A stretch of DNA of 41,665 bases from Rhodospirillales bacterium (lineage in GTDB: Bacteria; Pseudomonadota; Alphaproteobacteria; Acetobacterales; Acetobacteraceae): positions 1 through 41,665 of the forward strand of contig JAFKLG010000100.1 of the NCBI GenBank assembly GCA_017304945.1, written 5' to 3'. The position numbers and the translations under genes were made by a program. This document shows, piece by piece, positions 1 through 7,673 of the stretch; position 1 is the stretch's first letter, and each line of letters begins with the position of its first letter. The notes under the pieces are model-generated. The model did no database searches, was not told the DNA's origin, and saw only the letters and a program-made list of their open reading frames with translations.

Positions 1-98
1 ACGACGTCGCCGACCTGCGGAGATCGCGGACTAAACGGGCCGCCACTCCCGCAACCCACCATCGACACGACCAACAGCAACCCGAACGACCGTCGCAT
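1..98 (-). CDS. Lipoprotein, N-terminal fragment (runs off the left edge)
   Basis: A start codon at 98-96 on the minus strand opens a frame that stays open to base 1. It begins MRRSFGLLLVVSMVGCGSGG: a basic N-terminus, a hydrophobic core and a lipobox (M-V-G-C, Cys16), so it should be a lipid-anchored envelope protein. A strong ribosome binding site (AGGAGACGAGG) precedes the ATG. Only 32 residues lie in the window, so the mature domain and function cannot be told. Confidence 0.6.
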   Translation of the reverse strand, partial: MRRSFGLLLVVSMVGCGSGGPFSPRSPQVGDV

Positions 99-207
99 AC
101 CTCGTCTCCTGGAATAACTGCTCAGATTTCCAGGATACCCGCGCCGCCAGGAGTCGCAAGGAGGCGGACCGGGCTCGCATCGTGCGGCCCGGTCCGGCGA
201 GCGAGGC

Positions 208-318
208 TTACCGCTTGACCTTCAACTGGATCTGGTTGCCTTGCCGCATTGCCGCGATGGCCGCGAGGTGCTGTTCGCTCTTCTCGAGGACGGAGAGTTG
301 CTTCTTGGGGATGTCGTC
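208..318 (-). pseudogene. C-terminal tail of an unidentified gene, cut at a junction near 318
   Basis: Read on the minus strand, this stretch gives a plausible protein tail ending in NQIQLKVKR and a TAA stop at 210-208. Upstream of about 318 the frame runs into sequence that clearly codes for a MocR-type regulator on the opposite strand, so the rest of this gene is missing. I do not recognise the family. It could be the remnant of a gene truncated by the same event that removed the 5' half of its neighbour. The boundary is judged by eye. Confidence 0.4.
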
Positions 319-1011
319 GCCCCCTCCCACGCCACCCCGCTGGGGGGCGCCTTGCCGATCGGACGCCGGCTCGCGCTGCTCGACTGGGCGACGCGCGCCG
401 GGGCCTGGGTGCTCGAGGACGATTGCGACTCCGAGTTCCGCTGGGAAGGCCGGCCGCTGCCGCCGCTCGCCTCGCTCGATCAGGCCGGCCGCGTGATCTA
501 TTGCGGCACCTTCAGCAAGACGCTCGCACCGGCGCTGCGGATCGGCTTCGCGGTGGTGCCGGCGCCGCTGGTGCCGGTGTTCGTACGGCTGCGCACGCTG
601 ATGGATCGCGGCACGGACGGGCTCAACCAGGCGGTGCTGGCGGAGTTCATGCGCCAGGGCCTGCTCGCGCCGCATATCCGCCGCATGCGGACGGAATACG
701 CCCGCCGTCGCACCGCCCTGCTGAGCGCGCTGGAAAAGCACGTGCCGTCGCTCTCTGCCGTCCCGGCGCCAGGCGGGCTGCACATGGTGGCGCGGCTGGC
801 GGACGGGCTGGACGAGGCGGTCGCCGTGCGGGTCTGTCGTGCCCGCGGGCTCGCGGTCGCCCCGCTGCGCGCCTACTACGCGGGACCGCCGCGCATGTCC
901 GGGCTGGTGATGGGGTTCGCCGGCACGCCCTCGGCGCTGGCGACCGACACGGCGAAGCGGCTGGAGGCGGCGTTGCGCGCCGCCGCGATGGGGTTCGCCG
1001 GCAGCAAGTAG
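319..1011 (+). pseudogene. MocR/PdxR-type regulator, C-terminal half only
   Basis: About 230 residues match the aminotransferase-like C-terminal domain of GntR/MocR regulators. Visible are the start of the conserved block (APSHATPLGG), the PLP-contacting region EDDCDSEFRW, the Schiff-base lysine motif GTFSKTLAPALRIGF, and the distal region up to the stop. Family members are usually near 480 residues and begin with a GntR winged helix. The winged helix, linker and first part of the aminotransferase fold are absent, and the upstream bases instead encode, in reverse, the tail of another gene. It therefore cannot work as a DNA-binding regulator. An open frame does continue upstream to 241, so a fortuitous short protein is possible. 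It faces the asparaginase-like gene. Confidence 0.75.
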
Positions 1012-1060
1012 GGGCCGGCCGGGGGCGGCCCGCTCGCTGCACCCGGTCCGCGCGCCGCTT

Positions 1061-2059
1061 TCAGTACGTCGCGAAGATCCGCTCGATCTCCGCCGGATCG
1101 GTGGTGACCGTCAGCGCCAGGGCCAGCAGCAGCCGCGCCTTCTGCGGATTGAGGTTGTCGGTGACCAGGAAGCCCGACTCGCGCAGCCGCTTGCCGCGGA
1201 ACATGCGCCCGCTGCCGGCGCGGGTGCACTGCATCACCGTCACGCCCTGGCCGACCGCCTCCCGCATCGCCGCGGCATCGCCGGTGCCGGCGAAGCCGGG
1301 CGCAAACCCGGCGGAGACGATGCCCTTCGCGCCCGCCGCGACGAACGCGCGCACGGCGGTCCCGTCGGACCCCGTGTACGAGTAGGCGATGTCGACGCGG
1401 GGCAGCGCGTCCAGCGCGCTCACGTCGAACTCGGTGTCCGGCATGCGCCGGCGCAGCGGGGCGCGATAGAAGGCGACGCGGTCGCCATCGGCATGGCCGA
1501 GCACGCCGAAATCGGGCGAGCGGAAGGTCTGCAGCCGGAAGGTGGAGGTCTTGGTCACCTCCCGCGCGCTGTGGATCTCGTCGTTCAGCAGCACCATCAC
1601 GCCCATGCCGCGCGCCTCGGGGCTGGCCGCGGTGCGGATCGCGTTCACCAGGTTGAACCCGGCATCGGTGGACAGCGCGCTTGCCGGGCGCTGCGAGCCG
1701 ACCACCACGACGGGGATGTCCACCTTCAGGGTGAGGTTGAGGAAATACGCGGTTTCCTCGAGCGAGGCGGTGCCATGCCCGACCACGATCCCGGCCAGGT
1801 CGGGATGCTGGGCCACCAGCTCCGTGCAGAGCCGGCCGATCGCCTTCCAGTCATCGAAGGAGATGTCGTAGCTGGGCACGGCGCGGTAGCGAACCGGGAT
1901 GACGTCCGCGACCAGGTGAACCTCGGGGAATTTCGCGACGATCTCGTCGGCCTGCAGCATGACGCCGTTGGCGCCGTAGTCGAGGATGTCGAGCGGCCCC
2001 TTCCCGATCGAGGCGATCGTGCCGCCGGTGCCGATGAACGCGACTTTCGGCTTGGCCAT
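1061..2059 (-). CDS. Asparaginase/glutaminase-family amidohydrolase with altered triad
   Basis: A 332-residue protein of the L-asparaginase fold, which releases ammonia from Asn or related amides. The N-terminal nucleophile loop is intact (GTGGTIAS, Thr14). The second signature reads HGTASLEETAYFL (residues 95-107), where the family normally has HGTDT: the usual catalytic Asp after Thr97 is Ala98. The lysine site is present (NDEIHSAREVTK, Lys170). No export signal is seen, so it is probably cytoplasmic. Its ATG overlaps the stop of the isochorismatase-like gene by one base (TGATG), so the two are translationally coupled. The loss of Asp suggests an altered substrate or mechanism; the fold assignment is secure, the activity is not. 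Confidence 0.88.
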   Translation of the reverse strand: MAKPKVAFIGTGGTIASIGKGPLDILDYGANGVMLQADEIVAKFPEVHLVADVIPVRYRAVPSYDISFDDWKAIGRLCTELVAQHPDLAGIVVGHGTASLEETAYFLNLTLKVDIPVVVVGSQRPASALSTDAGFNLVNAIRTAASPEARGMGVMVLLNDEIHSAREVTKTSTFRLQTFRSPDFGVLGHADGDRVAFYRAPLRRRMPDTEFDVSALDALPRVDIAYSYTGSDGTAVRAFVAAGAKGIVSAGFAPGFAGTGDAAAMREAVGQGVTVMQCTRAGSGRMFRGKRLRESGFLVTDNLNPQKARLLLALALTVTTDPAEIERIFATY

Positions 2060-2757
2060 CAGGCGGCGGCCTGCGCGGCGCCGGCCAGCCGGCCGATCAG
2101 CATATCGGTATCCATCACGTCGCCGAAGGTCAGGTAGAACGCGATCAGCGAAGCCTCGTGTTCGGCCTCGGTGTTCGCGGCATTCGCGTCGCTCACCATG
2201 ACGACGCGGAAGTTGGTCATCATCGCGTCGCGCGCCGAGCTCTCGCAGCAGACGTTGGTGACGGTGCCGGTGATCAGGACGGTGTCGAAGCCGCGCGCGC
2301 GCAGCCGGTCGGGCAGGTCGGAGGCGCCGGGCAGGAAGGCGCTGAAGCGCTTCTTCTGCACGATCTCGTCCTCGGGCTGCAGGTCGAGCGTGGGCCAGAG
2401 GTCGTGTCCCGGCGTGCCTTCGGTCATGGCGGCGGCGCGCTTGGCGCGCATGGCCTGGGTGGAGATGTCCTGCATCACCGACCATTCCGTCAGGCAGCTC
2501 GCGTCGAAGGTGTTCTTCACCCAGAACACCCCGCCGCCGGCCTGCCGGACCGTGGCGGCGAGGCGATTGACGTTGGGAACGATGTCGCGCGCGGCGGGGC
2601 AGACGGCATGGCCGACCGTCTCGTCCATGAAGGCGCGCTGGAGGTCGATCACCACGAGGGCGGTGCGGGCGGGATCGAGGTCGGCGAAGATGTGCGGAGT
2701 GCCGCGGCGGGCGATCACGCGATCGATCACCGATTGGGGAAACGTGACGCCGTTCAT
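2059..2757 (-). CDS. Isochorismatase-like cysteine hydrolase
   Basis: A 232-residue member of the cysteine hydrolase family that includes RutB, N-carbamoylsarcosine amidase and biuret hydrolase, enzymes cutting C-N bonds of amides and carbamoyl compounds. The catalytic set is visible: Asp38 in VVIDLQ, Lys135 in QKKRFSAF and Cys170 in GTVTNVCCESSARDA, with the cis-peptide VTN just before the Cys. A good ribosome binding site (CAGGAG) lies before the ATG. It is first in a two-gene minus-strand unit with the asparaginase-like gene and stands back to back with the AtzG/AtzE-like operon, which suggests a shared pathway for an amide or ureide. The substrate cannot be read from sequence. Confidence 0.88.
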   Translation of the reverse strand: MNGVTFPQSVIDRVIARRGTPHIFADLDPARTALVVIDLQRAFMDETVGHAVCPAARDIVPNVNRLAATVRQAGGGVFWVKNTFDASCLTEWSVMQDISTQAMRAKRAAAMTEGTPGHDLWPTLDLQPEDEIVQKKRFSAFLPGASDLPDRLRARGFDTVLITGTVTNVCCESSARDAMMTNFRVVMVSDANAANTEAEHEASLIAFYLTFGDVMDTDMLIGRLAGAAQAAA

Positions 2758-3004
2758 GGGGACTCCTGGCTGGCGGCAGGGATCTGCAAGTCTCTTGCCG
2801 CCGAAGCTTACAAGCCAGGCGGAAGTTTACGCAACAGAGGGCAATTCGAGCAGTAACGCGGCAATCGACATTCGGATCTGCCTAGAATGAGAGCATCCAC
2901 GGGCTGTATCGGCGTGCTCTCCCGGCCCGCTTCTTGCTCCCTCGGTTTGGCACCGCCGGAGGCCGAGACGCGCCCCCGACCCTGCCACACAGAGGAGTGC
3001 CACG
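2758..3004. promoter_or_regulatory. Divergent promoter region of the amide-hydrolase locus
   Basis: This 247-base gap separates two divergent hydrolase units. Next to the minus-strand start lies a nested inverted repeat: outer arms CCTGGCT (2765-2771) and AGCCAGG (2813-2819), inner arms GGCGGCA (2772-2778) and TGCCGCC (2796-2802). It could be an operator or a 5' leader structure. TAGAAT at 2883-2888 is a possible -10 for the plus-strand unit, but no good -35 sits in front of it. No regulator gene lies next to it apart from the broken MocR copy at 319-1011. Confidence 0.4.
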
Positions 3005-3202
3005 ATGCCGCCGATGCTGGGCGACGCTACGCTCGACTATCTGCTGGCCCAGGCCGGGCTGGAGCTGACCGATGCACAGAAGCAGGAACTCAAGACGATC
3101 CAGGACGCGCTCGACGCCATGAAGGCGCGGGTGCGCCAGCCCCGCGGCCCGCTCGCGGAACTCGCGCATGGCTTCGCCCCCAAGCCGGAGGAGGCCGCAT
3201 GA
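3005..3202 (+). CDS. AtzG-like small amidase partner
   Basis: A 65-residue protein immediately before an amidase and sharing an ATGA overlap with it. Its length, helical character and end (LAELAHGFAPKPEEAA) resemble AtzG, the roughly 68-residue protein that binds the amidase AtzE to form 1-carboxybiuret hydrolase; AtzG likewise ends in an LAE-x3-P-rich tail. The start is supported by AGAGGAG upstream. By analogy it should be a structural subunit of the next gene's product, much as GatC is for GatA. The family call rests on length, position and remembered similarity and should be treated as likely, not proven. Confidence 0.7.
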   Translation: MPPMLGDATLDYLLAQAGLELTDAQKQELKTIQDALDAMKARVRQPRGPLAELAHGFAPKPEEAA

Positions 3203-4611
3203 GCACGCCCACCAGCACCCCCACTGGCATTCCGACCCTGGCGGACGCGGCGCGACTGATCGCGGCGCGGCAACTCTCCCCGGTCGAACTCACCCAGGCC
3301 TGCCTCGACCGCGTGCACCGGCTGGACGAGCGCCTCAACGCCTTCGTCCTACTCACCGAAGAGCGCGCCCTGGCCGAGGCCAAGGAAGCCGAGGCCGAGA
3401 TCATGCGGTCCGGCCCGCGCACCCCGCTGCACGGCATCCCGATCGGGCTCAAGGACATCGTCGAGACCGCCGGCCTGCGCACCACCTGCCAGTCGGCCAT
3501 CCTGCAGGACCACGTGCCCAGCGAGGACGCGACCTGCGCCGCGCGCCTGGCCGCCGCGGGATCGGTGCTGATCGGCAAGCTGACGACGCATGAATTCGCC
3601 GATGGCGGCCCGTCCTTCGACCTGCCGCAGCCACCCGCGCGCAACCCCTGGAACACCGACCACTTCACCGCCGGGTCCTCCAGCGGCACGGGGGCGGCGA
3701 TCGCCGCCGGCATGATCCTGTGCGGGATCGGCACCGACACCGGCGGCTCCATCCGTGGCCCGGCGGCGCTGTGCGGCATCGCCGGCCTGAAACCCACCTA
3801 CGGGCTGGTCTCCCGCGCCGGCGTGTTCCCGGCGGCGTTCAGCCTGGACCATATCGGCCCGATGGCCTGGACCGCCGAGGACTGCGCACTGATGCTGCAG
3901 GCACTCGCCGGGCACGACAAGCGCGACCCCGCCTCGGCCGACCAGCCGGTCCCCGACTACGCCGCCGCGCTCGGCAGCGGTCTCAAGGGAATCCGCGTCG
4001 GCGTGATCCGGCACTTCCACGAGACCGACCTGAAGGTCGCGCCCGCCACCCAGAAGGGCATCGACGATGCGGTGATGACCTTCCGCGACCTGGGCGCCAC
4101 CGTCACCGACGTCACCCTCTCCCCACTCGCCGACTGGCATGCCTGCGGCTCGCTGATCTCCATCACCGAACGCGCCGCGGCCTATGAGGAATGGGGCCGC
4201 ACCCGTCTGCGCGACTTCTCCGAACGCGTGCAGCGGCGGCTGATGCTGGCCGCGTTCGTCTCCGGCGTCGACTACGTGCAGGCGGTGCGGCGCCGCCGGG
4301 AGCTGTGCGCCGAACTCGCCGCGGCGATGGCGGGGCTCGACGTGGTGATCACCGCCGGCGCCCCGGGCGAGGCCCCGAAGCTCGAGGACGTGCCGCGCTG
4401 GGACGTGTTCGCCGCGCCCAACTTCACCATGCCGTTCAACGTCACCGGCACCCCGGCGATCGCGGTCTGCTCCGGCTTCGGACCCGCCGGCCTGCCGGTG
4501 TCGCTGCAGATCGTCGGCAAGCCGTTCCAGGAGGCGATGGTGCTGCGCGTCGCCGATGCGTTCGAGAAGGCGACCGGGTTCCGCACCATGCGCCCGCCGC
4601 TCGCGGCCTGA
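3199..4611 (+). CDS. Amidase-signature hydrolase (AtzE/GatA-like)
   Basis: A 470-residue amidase-signature enzyme. The Ser-cisSer-Lys triad is visible: Lys85 in GIPIGLKDIVET, cis-Ser160 in TAGSSSGTGAAIAAG and nucleophile Ser184 in GTDTGGSIRGPAALCG. Length matches AtzE and GatA. The start at 3199 is chosen because it overlaps the AtzG-like stop (ATGA) and the protein then begins just before the conserved N-terminal helix; a longer open frame from 2887 would cover the upstream gene. The pair probably forms a heteromeric amidase acting on a carboxybiuret-like, allophanate-like or simple amide compound. It is followed 13 bases later by a formamidase-family gene. Confidence 0.9.
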   Translation: MSTPTSTPTGIPTLADAARLIAARQLSPVELTQACLDRVHRLDERLNAFVLLTEERALAEAKEAEAEIMRSGPRTPLHGIPIGLKDIVETAGLRTTCQSAILQDHVPSEDATCAARLAAAGSVLIGKLTTHEFADGGPSFDLPQPPARNPWNTDHFTAGSSSGTGAAIAAGMILCGIGTDTGGSIRGPAALCGIAGLKPTYGLVSRAGVFPAAFSLDHIGPMAWTAEDCALMLQALAGHDKRDPASADQPVPDYAAALGSGLKGIRVGVIRHFHETDLKVAPATQKGIDDAVMTFRDLGATVTDVTLSPLADWHACGSLISITERAAAYEEWGRTRLRDFSERVQRRLMLAAFVSGVDYVQAVRRRRELCAELAAAMAGLDVVITAGAPGEAPKLEDVPRWDVFAAPNFTMPFNVTGTPAIAVCSGFGPAGLPVSLQIVGKPFQEAMVLRVADAFEKATGFRTMRPPLAA

Positions 4612-4624
4612 CAGGAGACGTCCA

Positions 4625-5578
4625 ATGGCCTTCCACACACTCCGCGCCGCGCCCGACACCGTTCGGGTGGGCGTGTTCGACGCCACGTTCCCGCCGGTGT
4701 TCCACATCGAATCCGGCGACACGGTCGAGGTCCAATGCGTGTCGGGCCGGGAGGCGGTGCTGCCGCCCCCCGGCAGCGGGCTGACCATCCCGCCGGAACT
4801 CTCCGCCATCCTGGCGGCCAATCCCGGCACGCAGGCGGGCCACATCGTGACCGGCCCGATCGCGGTGGCCGGCGCCATGCCCGGCGACATGCTGGAGATC
4901 CGGATCGACAAGATCGAGCCGGGGGCGAACTGGGGCTACAACCTGATCCGCCCGCTCGCCGGCACGCTGCCCGAGGATTTCCACGACACCACGCTGATGC
5001 ACATCCCGGTCGATGCGGCGCGCGGGATCTGCACCTTGCCCTGGGGCACCGAACTGCCGCTGGCGCCGTTCTTCGGCGTGATGGGCGTGGCGCCGCCGCC
5101 CGCCTTCGGCCGCATCGCGTCCAAGGAACCGCGCATCCATGGCGGCAATCTCGACAACAAGGAACTGACCGCCGGCAGCACGCTGTTCCTGCCGGTCTGG
5201 GTGCCGGGCGCGAACTTCTCGGTGGGTGACGGACACGGCGTGCAGGGTGACGGGGAGGTGTGCGTCACCGCATTGGAGATGTGCCTGACCGGCACCTTCA
5301 CCTTCGTGCTGCACAAGGCGCCGTCCGGCCAGGCTTTGCTGGCGCAGCCGCGCGCCGAGACACCCACACATTTCATCTCGATGGGGCTGAACGAGGATCT
5401 CGACCAGGCCATGAAGCAGGCGCTGCGGGAGATGATCGCCTTCATCTGCAGCCGCACCAATCTCTCCCGCGAGCAGGCCTACGCCTTCTGCTCGCTGGCC
5501 GTCGACTTCCACGTCACCCAGACCGTGAACGGCGAGAAAGGCGTGCACGGATTGCTCAAGAAGGGACTGCTGTTCTGA
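4625..5578 (+). CDS. Acetamidase/formamidase (FmdA/AmdA family)
   Basis: A 317-residue protein of the FmdA_AmdA family, metal-dependent enzymes that hydrolyse formamide or acetamide to ammonia and the acid. Family features include the N-terminal beta region around HIESGDTVEV, the conserved GPIAVAGAMPGDMLEI, the HGGNLDNKEL motif and the late VGDGHGVQGDGEV block with its metal-binding residues. AGGAGACG precedes the ATG. The stop overlaps the next start by one base (TGATG), so it is coupled to the M20 hydrolase. In this setting it may remove a formyl- or acetamide-type product made by the amidases upstream (inference). Confidence 0.9.
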   Translation: MAFHTLRAAPDTVRVGVFDATFPPVFHIESGDTVEVQCVSGREAVLPPPGSGLTIPPELSAILAANPGTQAGHIVTGPIAVAGAMPGDMLEIRIDKIEPGANWGYNLIRPLAGTLPEDFHDTTLMHIPVDAARGICTLPWGTELPLAPFFGVMGVAPPPAFGRIASKEPRIHGGNLDNKELTAGSTLFLPVWVPGANFSVGDGHGVQGDGEVCVTALEMCLTGTFTFVLHKAPSGQALLAQPRAETPTHFISMGLNEDLDQAMKQALREMIAFICSRTNLSREQAYAFCSLAVDFHVTQTVNGEKGVHGLLKKGLLF

Positions 5579-6804
5579 TGCTGCATGTCGACACGGACCG
5601 GCTCTGGTCCGACCTCATGACCCTGGGCACGATCGGCGCCCTGCCGCGCGGTGGCAACGACCGCATGGCGCTGACCGATGCGGACCGCGACGGCCGCGCG
5701 CTGTTCGCGCATTGGTGCAACGAGGCGGGCCTCACCGTCACGGTCGACGCGATCGGCAACATGTTCGGCCGGCGGGAGGGCAGCGATCCGTCGCTGCCGC
5801 CCGTCCTCGCCGGCAGCCATCTCGACACCCAATCCCCCGGCGGCAAGTTCGACGGCCCGCTCGGCGTCCTCGGCGCGCTCGCCGGGGTGCGCGCACTGAA
5901 CGCCGCCGGCATCACCACGCGCCGCGCGATCGAGGTGGTGAACTGGACCAACGAGGAAGGCTGCCGCTTCTTCCCCGGGCTGATGGGCTCCGCCGTGTTC
6001 GCCGGCGCCCTGCCGCTGGAAACCGCGCTCGCCGCCACCGACCGCGCCGGCCACAGTGTCGGGAGCGAACTCGCCCGCATCCGCGCCAACGGGTCCACGC
6101 CGACCGGGGGGCGTTCGGTCGACGCCTATTTCGAGCTGCACATCGAGCAGGGACCGGTGCTGGAAGAGCAGGGCGTCACCATCGGCGCCGTCACGCACAG
6201 CCACTACTCGATCATGGCGGAGGTGGAGTGCCGCGGCGAGAACGCGCACATCCAGAGCATGCCGATGCTGCGGCGGCGCAACGCGCTGGTCGGCGCGGCG
6301 CGGCTGATTGCCGAGATCGACCGGATCGGCCGTGCGCACGCGCCCGCGGGATCGGCGAGCGCCGTGGTGATCGACGCCTGGCCGAACAACCGCATCAACA
6401 TCCCGCACCGGGCCGTGTTCAGCTACGGGGTGATCCACCCGGACGCGCAGGGACTGGAAGCGATGCAGGCCGAGATCGCCGCCGCCACCGCGATGGTTGC
6501 AACCGAAACCGGCCTCGCCTTCGACACGCTGTTCCAGCGCCGCCGCGATCCGGTCATCTTCACCGAGGAACTCGTCGGGCTCGTCGAATCGACCGCGACC
6601 GAACTGGGCCACAGCGTGATGCGCATGCGCACCCGGCCCGGCCACGATGCGTTCAACCTGCTGCGCCTCTGCCCCGTCGAGCTGATCTTCGTGCCCTGCC
6701 GGGACGGCCTGTCGCACAACGAACTCGAATATTGCGAGCCGATGCACTGCGCGGCCGGCGCGGACGTGCTGCTGAACGCGGTGCTGCGACGCGCGGAGCG
6801 CTGA
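5578..6804 (+). CDS. M20 Zn-dependent carbamoylase/ureidase (allantoate amidohydrolase-like)
   Basis: A 408-residue amidohydrolase of the N-carbamoyl-L-amino-acid hydrolase / allantoate amidohydrolase / beta-ureidopropionase subgroup. Metal ligands are visible: GSHLDTQSPGGKFDG (His81, Asp83, Asp92), TNEEG (Glu126-Glu127), and the subgroup signature ELHIEQGP (His188). The C-terminal GHDA and SHNE motifs are also present. Such enzymes split ureido groups to ammonia, CO2 and an amine. It is last in the plus-strand hydrolase unit and overlaps the FmdA stop by one base. A ureide or N-carbamoyl intermediate is therefore a natural guess for the pathway. Confidence 0.9.
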   Translation: MLHVDTDRLWSDLMTLGTIGALPRGGNDRMALTDADRDGRALFAHWCNEAGLTVTVDAIGNMFGRREGSDPSLPPVLAGSHLDTQSPGGKFDGPLGVLGALAGVRALNAAGITTRRAIEVVNWTNEEGCRFFPGLMGSAVFAGALPLETALAATDRAGHSVGSELARIRANGSTPTGGRSVDAYFELHIEQGPVLEEQGVTIGAVTHSHYSIMAEVECRGENAHIQSMPMLRRRNALVGAARLIAEIDRIGRAHAPAGSASAVVIDAWPNNRINIPHRAVFSYGVIHPDAQGLEAMQAEIAAATAMVATETGLAFDTLFQRRRDPVIFTEELVGLVESTATELGHSVMRMRTRPGHDAFNLLRLCPVELIFVPCRDGLSHNELEYCEPMHCAAGADVLLNAVLRRAER

Positions 6805-6854
6805 GCCCGCACCACCGCCGCGCGCCCTGACGCGAGCGTCCCGCGCGACTTGCC

Positions 6855-6888
6855 CCTGCCTCGCCCCCGCGCGAAGCTCGCGGGCAGG
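6855..6888 (+). promoter_or_regulatory. Stem-loop upstream of the SDR gene
   Basis: CCCGCG and CGCGGG form a 6-bp stem around a 7-base loop (6866-6884), extended through a bulge by CCTG/CAGG. It ends about 10 bases before the ribosome binding site GGGAGGAAG of the next gene. No T-run follows. It could end transcription of the hydrolase unit weakly or shape the SDR leader. Confidence 0.25.
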
Positions 6889-6904
6889 AACCCGGGAGGA
6901 AGCG

Positions 6905-7660
6905 ATGCGGGGACTGGCAGGCAAGCGGGTCCTGCTGACCGGTGGTGCGAGCGGCATCGGCCGCGCCACCGCGCTGCGGCTTGCGGAGGAAGGCTGCCAG
7001 GTCGGCATCCTCGACCTCGATGCCGATGGCGCCGCGGCGACCGCCGCCGCCTGCGCCGGCAGCGCGGCGTCGTGGCAGGCGGATATCGGCGATCGTGCGC
7101 AGGTCGAAGCGGCGGTGCACGCGTTCCTGCAACGCTTCGGCGGCATCGACCTGCTGGCCAACATCGCCGGCTGGGACGTGATGCGCCCGTTCCTCGACAC
7201 CGACCCCACGCTGTGGGACCGCATCATCCGCATCAACCTGTACGGCCCGCTGCACATGCATCACGTGGTGCTGCCGCACATGGTCGCGGCGGGGTTCGGC
7301 CGCGTCGTCAACGTCGCCTCCGACGCCGGCCGCGTCGGCTCGTCCGGCGAGGCCGTGTACGCGGCCTGCAAGGGCGGCATGATCGCCTTCACCAAGACGA
7401 TGGCGCGGGAGCTGGCGCGCAGCGGCATCACGCTCAACGTGCTGTGCCCCGGCCCGACCGACACCCCGCTGTTCGCGGCGGTGCAGGCCGACTCGCCTGC
7501 CGGCCCGAAGATCGCCGAGGCGATGGCACGCGCGATCCCGCTCAAGCGTATCGGCCAGCCCGCGGACTATCCCGGCGCGATCGCCTTCCTGCTGTCCGAC
7601 GATGCCGCCTACGTCACCGGCCAGACGCTCAGCGTCTCCGGTGGACTGACCATGGTTTGA
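6905..7660 (+). CDS. Short-chain dehydrogenase/reductase (SDR)
   Basis: A 251-residue classical SDR. The cofactor loop is TGGASGIG (residues 12-19), followed by DLD at the end of beta-2, which favours NAD over NADP. The active-site tetrad is Asn111, Ser139, Tyr152 and Lys156 (YAACK), and the C-terminus ends in the usual VSGGLTMV. A strong GGGAGGAAGCG ribosome site precedes the ATG. It is followed 13 bases later by a MaoC-like gene, a pairing typical of 3-hydroxyacyl-CoA or cyclic-acid degradation (for example the 2-hydroxycyclohexanecarboxyl-CoA dehydrogenase type), but the substrate cannot be assigned. Confidence 0.85.
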   Translation: MRGLAGKRVLLTGGASGIGRATALRLAEEGCQVGILDLDADGAAATAAACAGSAASWQADIGDRAQVEAAVHAFLQRFGGIDLLANIAGWDVMRPFLDTDPTLWDRIIRINLYGPLHMHHVVLPHMVAAGFGRVVNVASDAGRVGSSGEAVYAACKGGMIAFTKTMARELARSGITLNVLCPGPTDTPLFAAVQADSPAGPKIAEAMARAIPLKRIGQPADYPGAIAFLLSDDAAYVTGQTLSVSGGLTMV

Positions 7661-7673
7661 ACGGAGGCTGCGC

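Noticed and set aside
1012..1035. GGGCCG/CGGCCC hairpin after the MocR remnant as a terminator
   Set aside because: A 6-bp GC stem with no T-run; such stems are frequent by chance at this base composition.
2887..3198. Upstream extension of the amidase frame to 2887
   Set aside because: It overlaps the AtzG-like gene, lacks a ribosome site and the added residues look unlike protein; the ATGA-coupled start at 3199 fits the family length.
5479..7257. A 592-codon minus-strand frame opposite the M20 hydrolase and SDR genes
   Set aside because: Antisense shadow rich in Arg, Ala and His with no recognisable domain.
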